From the NCBI RefSeq assembly GCF_001039355.2, contig NW_019775635.1, forward strand, positions 1,456,048-1,520,047: a stretch of DNA of 64,000 nucleotides. The letters are read 5' to 3'. How positions within the stretch are numbered: the stretch's first letter is position 1; every line of letters begins with the position of its first letter. Shown one piece after another: positions 23,770 to 34,622 of the stretch. Both the position numbers and the translations under genes were made by a program. This stretch comes from Lingula anatina (taxonomy: Eukaryota; Brachiopoda; Lingulata; Lingulida; Lingulidae). The notes under the pieces were generated by a model. That model saw nothing but the letters and a program-made list of their open reading frames with translations, was not told the DNA's origin and did no database searches.

Positions 23770-24550
23770 GTGTCCACTGTATACATAAAATGAACAAAAC
23801 GATAAAAATGAATTATTTCTAATAACAAATGTGAGAATATATGTGTAAAATTATATAAACCGTTACCCCAATATTAAATTGTAAATTGCTCTTGGTAATA
23901 TGCAAATTCTGACGTTATATCTTTTACAGTCCCAAATTTTTCTATTACATAACTTTTGTACAATGCAATGTAGAAGTAATTGATACCTGAATGCAGTAAC
24001 AAATAATCTTGTTAAACAGAACATTTCAAAGCAATACATATGAAAACTGTTTCTTTTTCTTTGTTTTATCGCAAATGCATATTTTTAAAATAAAAATACT
24101 AATATTTAAGAATTCAACCGCAAAAAAGTATGTATCAAAAACGTGAGCTTCCCGGTACATTCTATCACATCAGAATTACATTTTGACTATGGAAATATAT
24201 TTCTGTCCTAGTTATGATTGTCAATTGTCTAATGATGAATTTCATAGAAGATGGTAAAAATGACGTTTCTATATAATTTTACCAGATTCAGTAAATACAT
24301 CACAATTAGGCCCCCTACCTGGAATGGTTTTCCCAAATATCCTTTAAATGGAATCTTTTTAAAAAATTTTAACAGAAAGAGCTTTGTTACATTTCTATAA
24401 AATGTTGACAACTAATATTATTTTATTTATAGAATGTTAGAGCCATACGAAATAATCAACATAAAAACCTAAATCTGTAAGTATTAAGTACGCCAAATAA
24501 TGAAAATATTTGCAATGTTCAAATGATAACATTACTGCCAAGTTGGTATT

Positions 24551-25730
24551 TTACACAAATCTTTCCTCAACTTTTAAAATTATTGGCTTTTCAGGTTTCA
24601 TTGGATTTGACTTGGAGAGCACCAGAGGAACCTGTGTCTCCGCACACGTCTTCAGCGTGAAGTTCTGCAGGACCTTCACGAGGATAATCTTCATCTCGAG
24701 CAGGGCCAGGCGCATACCAATACAGTTGCGGGGCCCCATACCGAAGGGCATGTACCAGTAGGGGTTGCGTTTTGCTTTCTCCTCTGGCGTGAATCGCTCT
24801 GGGTCGAACTTCTCAGGGTCCGGGTACTTTTCAGGATCCATGTGGATGGCGTAGATCGGAATTACCACGGCTGTCCCCTTGGGTATGAATAAGCCGTTCA
24901 CGGTGGTGTCTTGGTTGGCCACACGGTCTACACGAATGCCAACAGGATAAAGCCTCATCGACTCATTCAGAACCTGCTCCAGATAGCCCAACTTTGACAC
25001 AGTGTCGTAAGTGGGTTCGGCACCTTGCAGCACATCATCAACCTCCTGTATTAGTCGCTGCTGTATCTCAGGATGGGTGGCCAGGAGATAGGTTGTGAAT
25101 CCTAAAGTGTCATTTGCAGTTCCAAAACCTGCAATGAAGAAAATCATCCCGTTGCCCGCAATTTCTTCCGTGGTCAGGGCTTTTTTCTTCCATTTTGCCA
25201 CCTCTTTCTCGTCATCACCCAGATCAGACGTGGACATGGTGTGCGCAGTCAACATCAACTGCAGAAAATCGTTGTAGTGTCCTTCCTGGGCTTGCTTTCT
25301 CACATCCAGAAGAGCTTTAGTCGTTTCTCCAAAGTAATGGAATGAGCTCAATACCCCACGGAATCCAGGAACGTGCCGAAGGATGGGTGCCAGCTTTTTT
25401 ATCAAGCGAGGTGCAAAAAAGAGGAGGAGAACGGCAGGATCTGAAAGATTGATATCATTAGCTTTTTCTGCATTTTTTACAAAAGGGTGGTTAGGGTTGT
25501 TCAGCGAGTCAACCTCGACTCCAAAGGCTGTAGCACATATCACGTCCATTGTATAACAACCCCAGATTTTGTTGTCAAAACTCTCTCCAGCTTTGGCTTT
25601 CTTCTTCAAGTTTTCAATCAGGGTGTTAGCGCACTTAAGAATCATTGCCTCCATGTGTCGAAGCTTCCCGGAACTGAACGTTGGAGTCAACGTACTTCGC
25701 ATCTAGAACGACAAAATAGAACATTTCAGA

Positions 25731-25774
<44 letters not shown>

Positions 25775-26863
25775 TAAAGGGAGTCAAAACATTTTTAGAG
25801 GAAATTCTATAACTGATCATCCAACTTGAAATTGGTTTTATGAGTTTTAAATATTGATCTTTCTTAATAATTATTTTAATCTTACATATTTTGGTAATTG
25901 CGTTTTTAGAAGGCCTAGCTATTTGTTCTCATGTAAAGCCTACTGAACATTTTAAATTGGTTCAAACGTTTTAGTCTTTAAATAAGCATATTATTATAAG
26001 TTTTGGCACAAGCTATGCGGTCCATAAATATGTTCATATATAGGTCTACATGTCATAACATGTTATTCAGGCATAACCCCGCCCCCCTGAGCGTGACGCA
26101 AAGTAAACACTGAAATCAAGGAGTGTGCAATAAGTAGGTCAAATTATGCAAACGGCGATTACTAGGGGCGCATTCCCATAGATATTAGATAGATCTATCC
26201 CCGTGGGGAGTCTCACTAGATTACTGTCAGATAATTCGGCTTAAATGTCCGTCCCACCTACTACAAGCTGTAAGGGGGTAATTAACTTTAGTGCCCGCTC
26301 GGCTGACAGCTATTTAGTGTGAACCCCCAGGGAGTTAGGTCGATCTAGTTGGATCGATCTAATCTCTGGGAATGGGGACTCAGACTAACCTTTAATACTA
26401 TATTATATAAATATACATGGGCGGTCTTAAAAGTATTTTAAGAAAATGAGTGAGACAAGGGCTCACCTGTTTCCACGGTTCACCTCTTACTGCAAAGACC
26501 GACTTGTCCACTGGCGATATTTGCGTGTCCGGATCTGCATTCCTGTCCGTGAAGACGCTGGCCTGTTTTACCATCACCTCCTTTAACATTTCCGGGTCTG
26601 TGATCATAATATCCCCCAGAATGTTAAGGAATATCCCTGAAGACAAGGCGGCCGTCTTACCGTAGGTCCTAGTGACATGTAGATCGAAGTCACAAAGACC
26701 GTATTTTATCATGTCCACTATATGTCCAAGCAGTGGGTAAAGGGGTTGGTCCTGGGAGGCCAAACTTGCGCCTGTTGTCCCAGCTGTAGTGTAAGTAGAT
26801 GATGGTCAGAACGGCTACAACCAACACAACGACTACCCATGAAGGCAGGAAGAAGAAATCCAT
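24551..26863 (-). CDS. CYP3-clan cytochrome P450, left copy; +1 frameshift in exon 1 (candidate pseudogene)
   Basis: A microsomal haem-thiolate monooxygenase family member. Exon 1 is 26863-26467 and exon 2 is 25702-24551 (383 codons plus stop), joined at GTGAGC...TTCTAG. Exon 1 has 397 nt where the right copy has 396. An extra T at about 26734 (A on the sense strand) after the Pro-rich GLPGPTPLP shifts the frame, and translation from the first ATG would stop after 57 residues. Past that base the frame is intact. Exon 2 has no stop and retains ESMR, PERF and haem loop FGMGPRNCIG. Compared with the right copy, 20 of 383 residues differ in exon 2 and about 14 in exon 1. It could be a recent pseudogene, a null allele or a base-call error. 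The intact exon 2 argues against old decay. Family naming below CYP3 clan is not attempted. Confidence 0.85.
25733..25773. repeat. Poly-T tract next to P450 left-copy exon 2 acceptor
   Basis: About 40 T (A on the sense strand) lie some 30 bases upstream of the exon 2 acceptor of the minus-strand P450. The right copy has only a short mixed sequence here. It may be the tail of a retroposed insertion or slippage. Confidence 0.8.
26171..26375. mobile_element. Palindromic MITE (GATCGATCTA family), well preserved
   Basis: It runs from ATTCCCATAGATATTAGATA through GGGGAGTCTCACTAGATTAC, TTAAATGTCCGTCCC, CTACTACAAGCTGTAAGGGG, GCTCGGCTGACAGCTATTTA and GTGAACCCCCAGGGAG to GATCGATCTAATCTCTGGGA. The two halves are imperfect reverse complements. 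It sits in the intron of the left P450 and is absent from the right copy, so it inserted after the duplication. Confidence 0.85.
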
Positions 26864-27195
26864 GCTGTCTGGATCTGCTGTACACAGGCAATATGACCGA
26901 TTGTCTAAACTTAATCTTATTTCAGCGCAACACAAATATTGGACCGAAAACTGCAGCCTGTGTGTTTATTTAGGATCTCAACAGCACAGGTGTCAAAGGT
27001 ATGCGCATGTGTAGTGACATTAACTCGTCAAGGGGTCGCTAGTAGTCTCACGCAAAGTGATCTCTGTGACATCAGAGGATAATATGCAGCGGTGCAGAAA
27101 GAGTCAGAGGCATCTCATTAAAGAACTTTAACAGTTTAAAAGTGGTCTTAACTGAAAGACCAAAATAAATTAATAAGAATATATAATTGTTTTAA

Positions 27196-27612
27196 TTGAT
27201 GTTTATTTTTAATCGTTCCATCCACGCATCTTATTTTTAAAAATTAACTTTTGGTATCGTCCACTCCTGGTACGTTATTTTTCAGTACTTTATTTTTTCG
27301 TCACGGTGTCCAGTGTCCTGTACGAGAGAGAGAGATCTCTATTATACAGGGTCCAGGGCTCATTGGTTTGAACAGGTAAACCGCGTCCCTTATTTTCGGT
27401 GTANTTTTAAATCGTTCCATCCACGCATATTATTTTTAAAAATTAACTTTTGGTATCGTCCACTCCTAGCTGGTACGTTATTTTTCAGTACTTTATTTTT
27501 CGTCACGATGTCCAGTGTCCTGTGCGAGAGAGAGGCCTCTAGCTATTATACAGGGTCCGGTGCTCATTGATTTGAACAGGTAAACCGCGTCCCTTATTTT
27601 CGGCGTATTTTG
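27196..27612. repeat. Two ~195-bp near-identical units separated by an N
   Basis: ATCGTTCCATCCACGCAT starts each unit (27213 and 27411) and CGCGTCCCTTATTTTCGG ends each. The N at 27404 lies between them. They differ by short insertions and a few bases. This could be a tandem repeat, but the position of the N suggests overlapping contig ends that were not merged. Confidence 0.8.
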
Positions 27613-27622
27613 GCCCACTGAC

Positions 27623-27659
27623 CAGGGGCCGACCCAGGATTATTTGAAGTGTGTGTGTG

Positions 27660-27709
<50 letters not shown>

Positions 27710-27725
27710 CGGGGGAGGGGGGGTA
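27623..27725. repeat. Truncated GGATCCAGG-type MITE end plus GT microsatellite
   Basis: GGGGCCGACCCAGGATTATT is a fragment of the transposon family at 17270. It runs straight into about 60 bases of (GT)n and then GGGCGGGGGAGGGG. Expansion of GT within or beside the transposon end is likely. Confidence 0.8.
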
Positions 27726-27924
27726 GGTCAAACACAAACAAACTTGATCAGCCTTCATCTACGAGTCGCACTGCCCATGCGCAACCGTTTGACGCCTGTG
27801 CTGTTGAGATCCTATTGTGTTAAAATAAACACACAAACAGACCTTCAGTGCAATATGTGGGTTGCGCTGAAAAAGGATTAAGGCAATCGGCCATATTTCC
27901 CGTGTATTAACAGGTCCAGAGAGC

Positions 27925-28562
27925 ATGGATTTCTTCTTCCTGCCTTCGTGGGTAGTTGTTGTGTTGGTTGTAGCCGTCCTGACCATCATCTACCTACACT
28001 ACAGCTGGGACAACAGGCGTAAGTTTGGCCTCCCAGGACCAACCCCTTTACCCCTGCTGGGGCATATGGTAGACCTGATGAAAAACGGTCTTTGTGACTT
28101 CGATCTAAATGTCACTAAGACCTATGGTAACACGGTCGCCCTGTCTTCGGGGATGTTTTTTAACTTCCTTGGGGATATTATGATCACAGACCCGGAAATG
28201 TTAAAGGAGGTGATGGTGAAACAGGCCAGCGTCTTCACTGACAGGAATACAGATCCGGACATAGAAATATCGCCAGTGGACAAGTCGGTCTTTGCAGTTA
28301 GAGGTGAACAGTGGAAACAGGTAGGGAAAGCGAGTCCTTGAGGGCATTCAAATCAGCGGTCAAATATCAGATACACGCATCAAATATGGCGACCCACCAA
28401 AAAATTTGCCGCTTAATTCCCGATTAGACACTGAATAGATTCCCCGCGGGGATTACGCAATTGCATACCACTGGGTCGGCCATATTTGTTGCGCGAATAT
28501 GTTAGTCTGCTGATCTGACTGCGCTCCTTGTTTCACTCATCTTTTTAAGTCTTTAGAGAAAA

Positions 28563-28601
<39 letters not shown>

Positions 28602-30125
28602 GTAAGTCTTCATAGTCTTAGTACATGTAATCGCCGTTTGCATAATTTGGCCCACTTATTGCACACTCCTTGATTGCAGTGTTTACTTTGCGTCACGCTC
28701 AAGGGGGAGGGGTTATCAACATGTTATGACATGCACATATTAACATATGTAGGGACCGCATATTGTGCTTAAACTCAATTACAAAGACATGTGAAAATTA
28801 AAAAAAAATATTAAGAAAGGTTAATATTCTAGATGAAAACAGCCCAGGGCCCCGTAACACGAAAGCATCGCGCACTGCGACCGCGTTACGAGGCCCAGTT
28901 CTCTTAAAATATGTTTTGACTCCCTTTGTAGCTAAAAACAAACGGTCTGAAATGGTCTTTTTTCACGTTTTAGATGCGAAGTACGTTGACTCCAACGTTC
29001 AGTTCCGGGAAGCTTCGACACATGGAGGCAATGATTCTTAAGTGCGCCAACACCCTGATTGAAAACTTGAAGAAGAAAGCCAAAGCTGGAGAGAGCTTCG
29101 ACAATAAAATCTGGGGCTGGTTCACAATGGACGTGATATGCACTACAGCTTTTGGAGTCGAGGTTGACTCGCTGAACAACCCTAACCACCCCTTCGTAAA
29201 AAATGCAGAAAAAGCTAATAATATCAGTTTGGCAGATCCTGTCGTCTTCCTCATGTTTTTTGCACCTCGCTTGGTAAAAAAGCTGTCACCCATTCTTCGG
29301 CACGTTCCTGGATTCCGTGGGGTATTAGGCTCATTCCAATTTTTTGGGGAAACCACAAAAGCTCTTCTGGATGTGAGAAAGCAAGCCCAGGAAGGACACT
29401 ACAACGATTTTCTGCAGTTGATGTTGACTGCGCACACCATGTCCACGTCTGATCTGGGTGATGACGAGAAAGAGGTGGCAAAATGGAAGAAAAAGGCCCT
29501 GACGACGGACGAAATTGCAGGCAACGGGATAATTTTCTTCATTGCAGGTTTTGGAACTGCAAATGACACTTTAGGGTTCACAACCTATCTCCTAGCCACC
29601 CATCCTGAGATACAGCAGCGACTAATACAGGAGATTGATGATGTGCTGCAAGGTGCCGAACCCACTTACGACACTGTGTCAAAGCTGGGCTATCTGGAGC
29701 AGGTTCTGAATGAGTCGATGAGGCTTTATCCTGTTGGCATTCGTGTAGACCGTGTGGCCAACCAAGACACCACCGTGAACGGCTTATTCATACCCAAGGG
29801 GACAGCCGTGGCAATTCCGATCTACGCCATCCACATGGATCCTGAAAAGTACCCGGACCCTGAGAAGTTCGACCCAGAGCGATTCACGCCAGAGGAGAAA
29901 GCAAAACGCAACCCCTACTGGTACATGCCCTTCGGTGTGGGGCCCCGCAACTGTATTGGTATGCGCTTGGCCCTGCTCGAGATGAAGATTATCATTGTGA
30001 AGGTCCTGCAGAACTTCACGTTGAAGACGTGTGCGGAGACACAGGTTCCTCTGGTGCTCTCCAAGTCAAATCCAATGAAACCTGAAAAGCCAATAATTTT
30101 AAAAGTTGAGGAAAGATTTGTGTAA
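27925..30125 (+). CDS. CYP3-clan cytochrome P450, right copy, intact (515 aa, two exons)
   Basis: Microsomal P450 monooxygenase, probably acting on lipophilic endogenous or foreign compounds. Exon 1 is 27925-28320 and exon 2 is 28974-30125, joined in phase 0 (GTAGGG...TTTTAG). Residues 1-26 form a hydrophobic N-terminal anchor, then a basic DNRRK stop-transfer stretch and the Pro-rich hinge GLPGPTPLP. WKQMR (130-134) is the C-helix motif and spans the splice junction. Further motifs are I-helix AGFGTA (323-328), K-helix ESMR (379-382), PERF, and the haem loop FGVGPRNCIG (452-461) with Cys459 as ligand. The YDTV, FIPKG and C-terminal ETQVPL/KPEKPIILKVE segments resemble vertebrate CYP3A. The I-helix lacks the usual acidic residue (Gly326 in that place). 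Length is typical of the family. An AATAAA lies at 30250. Confidence 0.95.
28565..28600. repeat. (TA)n microsatellite in P450 intron
   Basis: About 18 TA repeats between the exons of the right P450. The left copy lacks them. A second (TA)n tract lies at 43055-43090. Confidence 0.9.
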
Positions 30126-30770
30126 AATACCGCCTTGGCAGTAATGTCATCATTTGGACATTGCAAATATTTTCATTATTTGGCTTATACATTTAAACCA
30201 AGGATTATATGTTGATTTTAATTTTTCCTTCTGAGTTCAGTATTCTATAAATAAATAGTAATAGGCCTAGTTGTAAATTTTTATATAAAAGTGACAAAGC
30301 TTTTTCTGATACAAAGACAAGTTAAAAGGATTCTATTTAAAGGATCTGTGAAAAACTGTTTCAGGTAATTATGACGTATTTTGCTGGATTTGGTGAACTA
30401 ATATGGAAAGGTCATTTTTACCAAGTTCTACTTTATTCATCAAAATACTAATGACAATCATAGTCTAACTTAGATAGATATTTTCATAATCATAATGTTT
30501 TTCTGTGATATAATGTAAAATCGTGTTTTTGTACTTTTTTGGTTGAATTCTTAAATTTTAGTATTTTCATTTTTTAAAAAATATGCATTTGTGATAAAAC
30601 AAAGAAAAAGAAAGTTTTCATAGGTATTGCTATGTTCTGTTTAACAAGATTATGTGTTATTGCACTCGGCTATCAATTACTTTCACAGTGCATTGTCGAG
30701 TTTATTATACAAGTATTACGTCAGTATTGCCAAAGAAGTAACATATTAATTTCCTAGCTTTGGTAATTTG

Positions 30771-30885
30771 CATGTAACCAAGAGTGATATACATGTAACC
30801 AAGAGTGATATACATGTAACCAAGAGTGATATACATGTAACCAAGAGTGATATACATGTAACCAAGAGTGATATGTATGTAAAGG
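30771..30885. repeat. 21-bp tandem repeat x5 in P450 right 3' flank
   Basis: The unit is CATGTAACCAAGAGTGATATA, almost perfect in five copies. The mirrored position in the left arm (near 23885) holds a single related copy, so the array expanded after duplication. Confidence 0.9.
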
Positions 30886-30989
30886 TTTATATAATTTTAC
30901 ATATATATTCTCACTTTTGTTATCAAAAGTAATTCATTTAAGACTTTTTGTTATTTTGTTCATTTAATGTATACAGTGGATTCCTGTTC

Positions 30990-32842
30990 ACCCCGGTCCC
31001 GTTAATTCCATGATCAAACAGAAGGTTGTTGATTACAGTACAATTTATCTGATTTAATTGATTAATTACAAAACAACTTCGTGATAGAACAAGGAGTAAA
31101 GTGTGCTGTTTGGCTAACGGCCAACGTTATATAAAAACCACTTCGTTCAAACCCCCGTATTTTTGCTTTTCCAAGGCCACTTCGTTGCATTCGCGAGAGT
31201 GTATTGTCGGTATACATTGTAAAGCAGTGGCAGATATCTGGGGAGAGTGGGGTTAGTCCCTGAAAAAGGCACAGAAGCCAAAGGTCAGGCGCTATTATTA
31301 TAGATGATCTTTATAGAATCGTTTAAATAACAATCAAATTTATTTATTACGTAAAATCAACACGGTCTATCTGAAATAAAACAGTTTGCACACACGCTTA
31401 AAGCGTACAGTCACAGGACCCATTTTGGACGGCGACCCACGTTGCGCACTTCCCTTAATTCCCGTGTACTCATAATTTGAAACGTGCTACACAGATATAA
31501 TTTTTATATCACACAAGTATGTTATTGTTTTTAAAACCTCATACATGCTTCGGCGTGGAAATGAAATTAGAGAGGTGTGAAAATTAGATGGTTGCCCAGT
31601 CCCATTCGATAGTGCCAGCTCAGATAGAAATTTAGATTTCGAATTTAACTTTCACTTTCTGTCTACCACCTTGCTTCTTACAAAGCAGTGTTTGAGGTGA
31701 ACATGGATACAAAAGTTCTGAATATAACGAAAATAAGGCGAACGTTTTATTTTGAAACGAGCACCAGCTGATTTTCAATTTTGTTGGTCATATACATATA
31801 CCGGTATGGCCATTTCCATGCTTGGAACACATGCGGACATGGAACAGCCATTCCACGAAAAGGGGTACAATTCCAAAACAAGAAATGCAGCGATATGAAC
31901 TTTGCAAAACTGGAAAACTTTTTATATTATTTTGATGAAGAGGTATTCAGAGAGTAGTAGAAGAATTTTAACCCACACCATTACTGTATTTAAAGAAATA
32001 TGCACGTGTAAACATGGTACAGTATTTTTTTTCGTTACGGAGGTTAGGTAACATCTAAATTAGGTTATATTTCAATCATGCCAAAGGTCACAGGCTCCAT
32101 ATTTGATTCAATTATTAAGAATTTGTATGTATTCAAAATATTATTGCCCATTTAAGATTTCTCTTCAATTATAGAAAATGCGGTGCAAACACATTGGTAA
32201 TAAGTGGCTCGTTTTCTATAAATACAAAGGCTGAGATATTCCAATTTAAATATTTTATTAATCGTTGGGGACAGACTTGCTTTTTTATCATACTATTTGT
32301 TTATGAACAAAGTGCTATCAATCTATTATGATNTTTTCGTGGAATGGCTGGGAAGCGGTTGAGAATCGGAGTATAGCAAAGGATATTTTCATTACAACTG
32401 GTGAGTTTAAAAAAAATATTTTTATACTTTTAAGTATAAAAAATACAAAATATAAAAATACAAAATGCAAAATGCTAAATTTAACTAGAAAATTGAATTT
32501 ACGGAAAGTAAATCAGCGAGCATTAAATTGTTTATAATCGTTAGTAGGCCTATACCTTTATAAAACCGTAGTCGTTGCCGCTATTTTGAAAGCCTACATG
32601 TTCGCTGCGCTTTCCGCCTTTTGAATGACTAGAAATTACCTGGTTTTTCGTACCTAAACAAAAATATATGTCATAGTAATTCTTGTTGCTATCAGTGAAA
32701 TCATCCGAGGGTGTTTGACTAGAAATGGCGCATGTACGGGTACATGAGTGACTAAGAAAATGGAATATCAACTGGTGAAAACATCGCGCTAAGCATGTTT
32801 GCAAACTGTCTTATTTAAGATAAAACATGTTTTTCTTGTTTA

Positions 32843-32878
<36 letters not shown>

Positions 32879-33840
32879 GATTGAAAAGTTATCCCTTAAG
32901 ATCAATTTCAATTGGTATTAAACTATCCCCCATAAAATTTAACCGCCACTTACAAGGCACACCGACATCAAAAATGAATAAATACATGTACACTGTCGTG
33001 AATGCAAATGACCAGGCCTTCAAAAAAGAAAAAAAGGGGGGCTTTAAACGGAGTGTTTTATTATTACGCGAGTCTATTAAACAATAAACATTGTACCTTT
33101 TATTATTTAAAAGTTGTTTTGTGATAAATAAAATAAATCGGGTGAATTGCGCTGTAATTTACACCTTTCTATTTGACCAAGGAAGTAGACAAGATTTTAT
33201 AGTGAGTACACATACAAAGCTGTCTGCATAACTGGTCATATTACGCATGCGCAGACTTTGTCCTTTACCCTCTGACCTTCGACCTTTCCTGGTCTGTGTC
33301 AACTTCCTGGTTGCGGTCTCAGATAGTGAGACCCTGATCAAAATGCCCCAGGTTACAGGAAGGACAAACCACAACGTGGAAGTCAAGTGACGGAAAGTAG
33401 AAGTCTATCTGTGTTTAAGGTATCCAGTGGAATCATCAACAATCAACACTCAAGAGTCTACCGGTCCTTGTAAGTTGTTATAACAATCTACTGTTAGTAC
33501 TAGTAGGCCCTACCTGTGAATTTAAATAATCACATGTACAAACACATACATGCAATGTTGAGAGATAGTGCAGCAAATCGTTAAACTTTACAAAAACCCT
33601 TGACAGATTGCTTGATATTTCATGTCATATAATATAACATTGTCGCTATCGTTTGAATTTAAATAAGGAGTAGAATTTTACTTTTTGATAAGTAATATTA
33701 TACATGTATTTTAATATGGTAATACCCCCTGTACAGTATGTTATATCATTATTATTATTATGATTAGATTTTCATGCAATTGTATTTTCTTGGCAGGATA
33801 AGTGCGTAAAAAGCACTTTGTTATCTTCTTACAATTTTAG
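30990..33840. other. Intergenic region between P450 and the CARMA-like gene
   Basis: No coding region recognised. It has an N at 32333 (contig join), an (AAAT)n stretch at 32843-32879 and scattered short ORFs without motifs. A 5' UTR exon of the next gene may end at 33469, where CGGTCCTT|GTAAGT forms a good donor. The first coding exon acceptor (ACAATTTTAG) is at 33840. Confidence 0.5.
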
Positions 33841-33846
33841 GCAACT

Positions 33847-34042
33847 ATGGCAGACTTGCAAGAAGATTGGACAGCATATGAAAAACTCCAGCAGTGTCTA
33901 TTAGAACACAGGGAACTACTGGTCAAAACAGTGGATGTTAAGAAGTTCTTTGCGCCTCTTCGTAGCCGCATGGTATTAACCTATGACGATCAGGAAGAGA
34001 TCTCAAATCAACTGCTTAATACTACCTCTGCAGGTAGAGCAG
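33847..34042 (+). CDS. CARMA-like exon 1: first half of a CARD
   Basis: The ATG at 33847 follows an acceptor at 33840. The exon encodes WTAYEKLQQCLLEHRELLVK, then VKKFFAPLRSRMVLTYDDQEEI, ending around SAGRAG. The pattern (helix 1 hydrophobics, a Leu-rich middle, LTxxDxEEI, then a Ala-Gly turn) fits helices 1-4 of CARD9/11-type CARDs. In vertebrates the next residues continue with RLLDIL and helices 5-6. No such sequence is seen before the coiled-coil exon at 34878. Two donors in the same phase are possible (after 34031 or 34042). Confidence 0.8.
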
Positions 34043-34585
34043 GTAGGTACTGGTATACCTTACAATGATCTAAAATAGCACCTTCTCAGGTAGGGCAGGT
34101 ACACCTTAATGTGTCAACTCCTTAGGTAAGGCAGGTAGGTACTGTACAGTGTATTAGTACCTTGGTACTAGGAAAGTGTGAGAAACCAAAATTTAATCTT
34201 CTCAGATTAAATAAAGTTTACATGTAAATGACTTTGGGAGGGGGGGATAGCACAGAAATTCATGCATTAAAACTCCTACCATTACAAACAGTCCTGACTG
34301 CTAACACATGAATTTTTATTTTATTTTATTTTTTATTTTATTATTATTATTTTTTTTTTTTTTTGGGGGGGGGGTATGATATTAAAAATCTAGTACCATT
34401 AGTTAAAAGAATACATACAAAATATATAAAAAGATTGCTGTTCATATCTCTCAAATATGTCCTATCCATATATTTATGCAATGCCGAAGAGATGACCAGG
34501 CAGCTGTCTATATTAAAAGATAGAAAAGAGGTCAATTGAGTATGTATGGTAGATAACCTTGCTTTGCTGACTCCTATTTCTGTAN

Positions 34586-34622
<37 letters not shown>

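Larger units (their letters stand above)
23770..27005. repeat. Left arm of the P450 inverted duplication
   Basis: This arm, reverse complemented, aligns with 27775-30983. It includes the P450 5' flank (about 140 bp), both exons, parts of the intron and about 750 bp of 3' flank out to GTATACATAAAATGAACAAA near 23780. Insertions specific to this arm are a poly-T run (25733-25773) and a MITE (26171-26375) in the intron. Confidence 0.9.
26864..27924. promoter_or_regulatory. Divergent intergenic region between the two P450 genes
   Basis: Both start codons face outward from this 1.06 kb spacer. The outer ~140 bp on each side are mirrored: left reverse complement and right share GACACCTGTGCTGTTGAGAT or close variants, AAATAAACACACA, GCAATATTTG-like words, TTGCGCTGAAA and CAATCGG just upstream of the ATG. 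These are the duplicated 5' UTR and core promoters. The centre holds a 200-bp near-repeat split by N (27404), a truncated transposon end and a GT microsatellite. Confidence 0.65.
27775..30983. repeat. Right arm of the P450 inverted duplication
   Basis: Mirror of 23770-27005. Arm-specific features are a (TA)n microsatellite in the intron (28565-28600) and a five-unit 21-bp tandem expansion in the 3' flank (30771-30885). Shared intron landmarks include the segment CTCCTTGATTGCAGTGTTTA near 28668. Confidence 0.9.
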
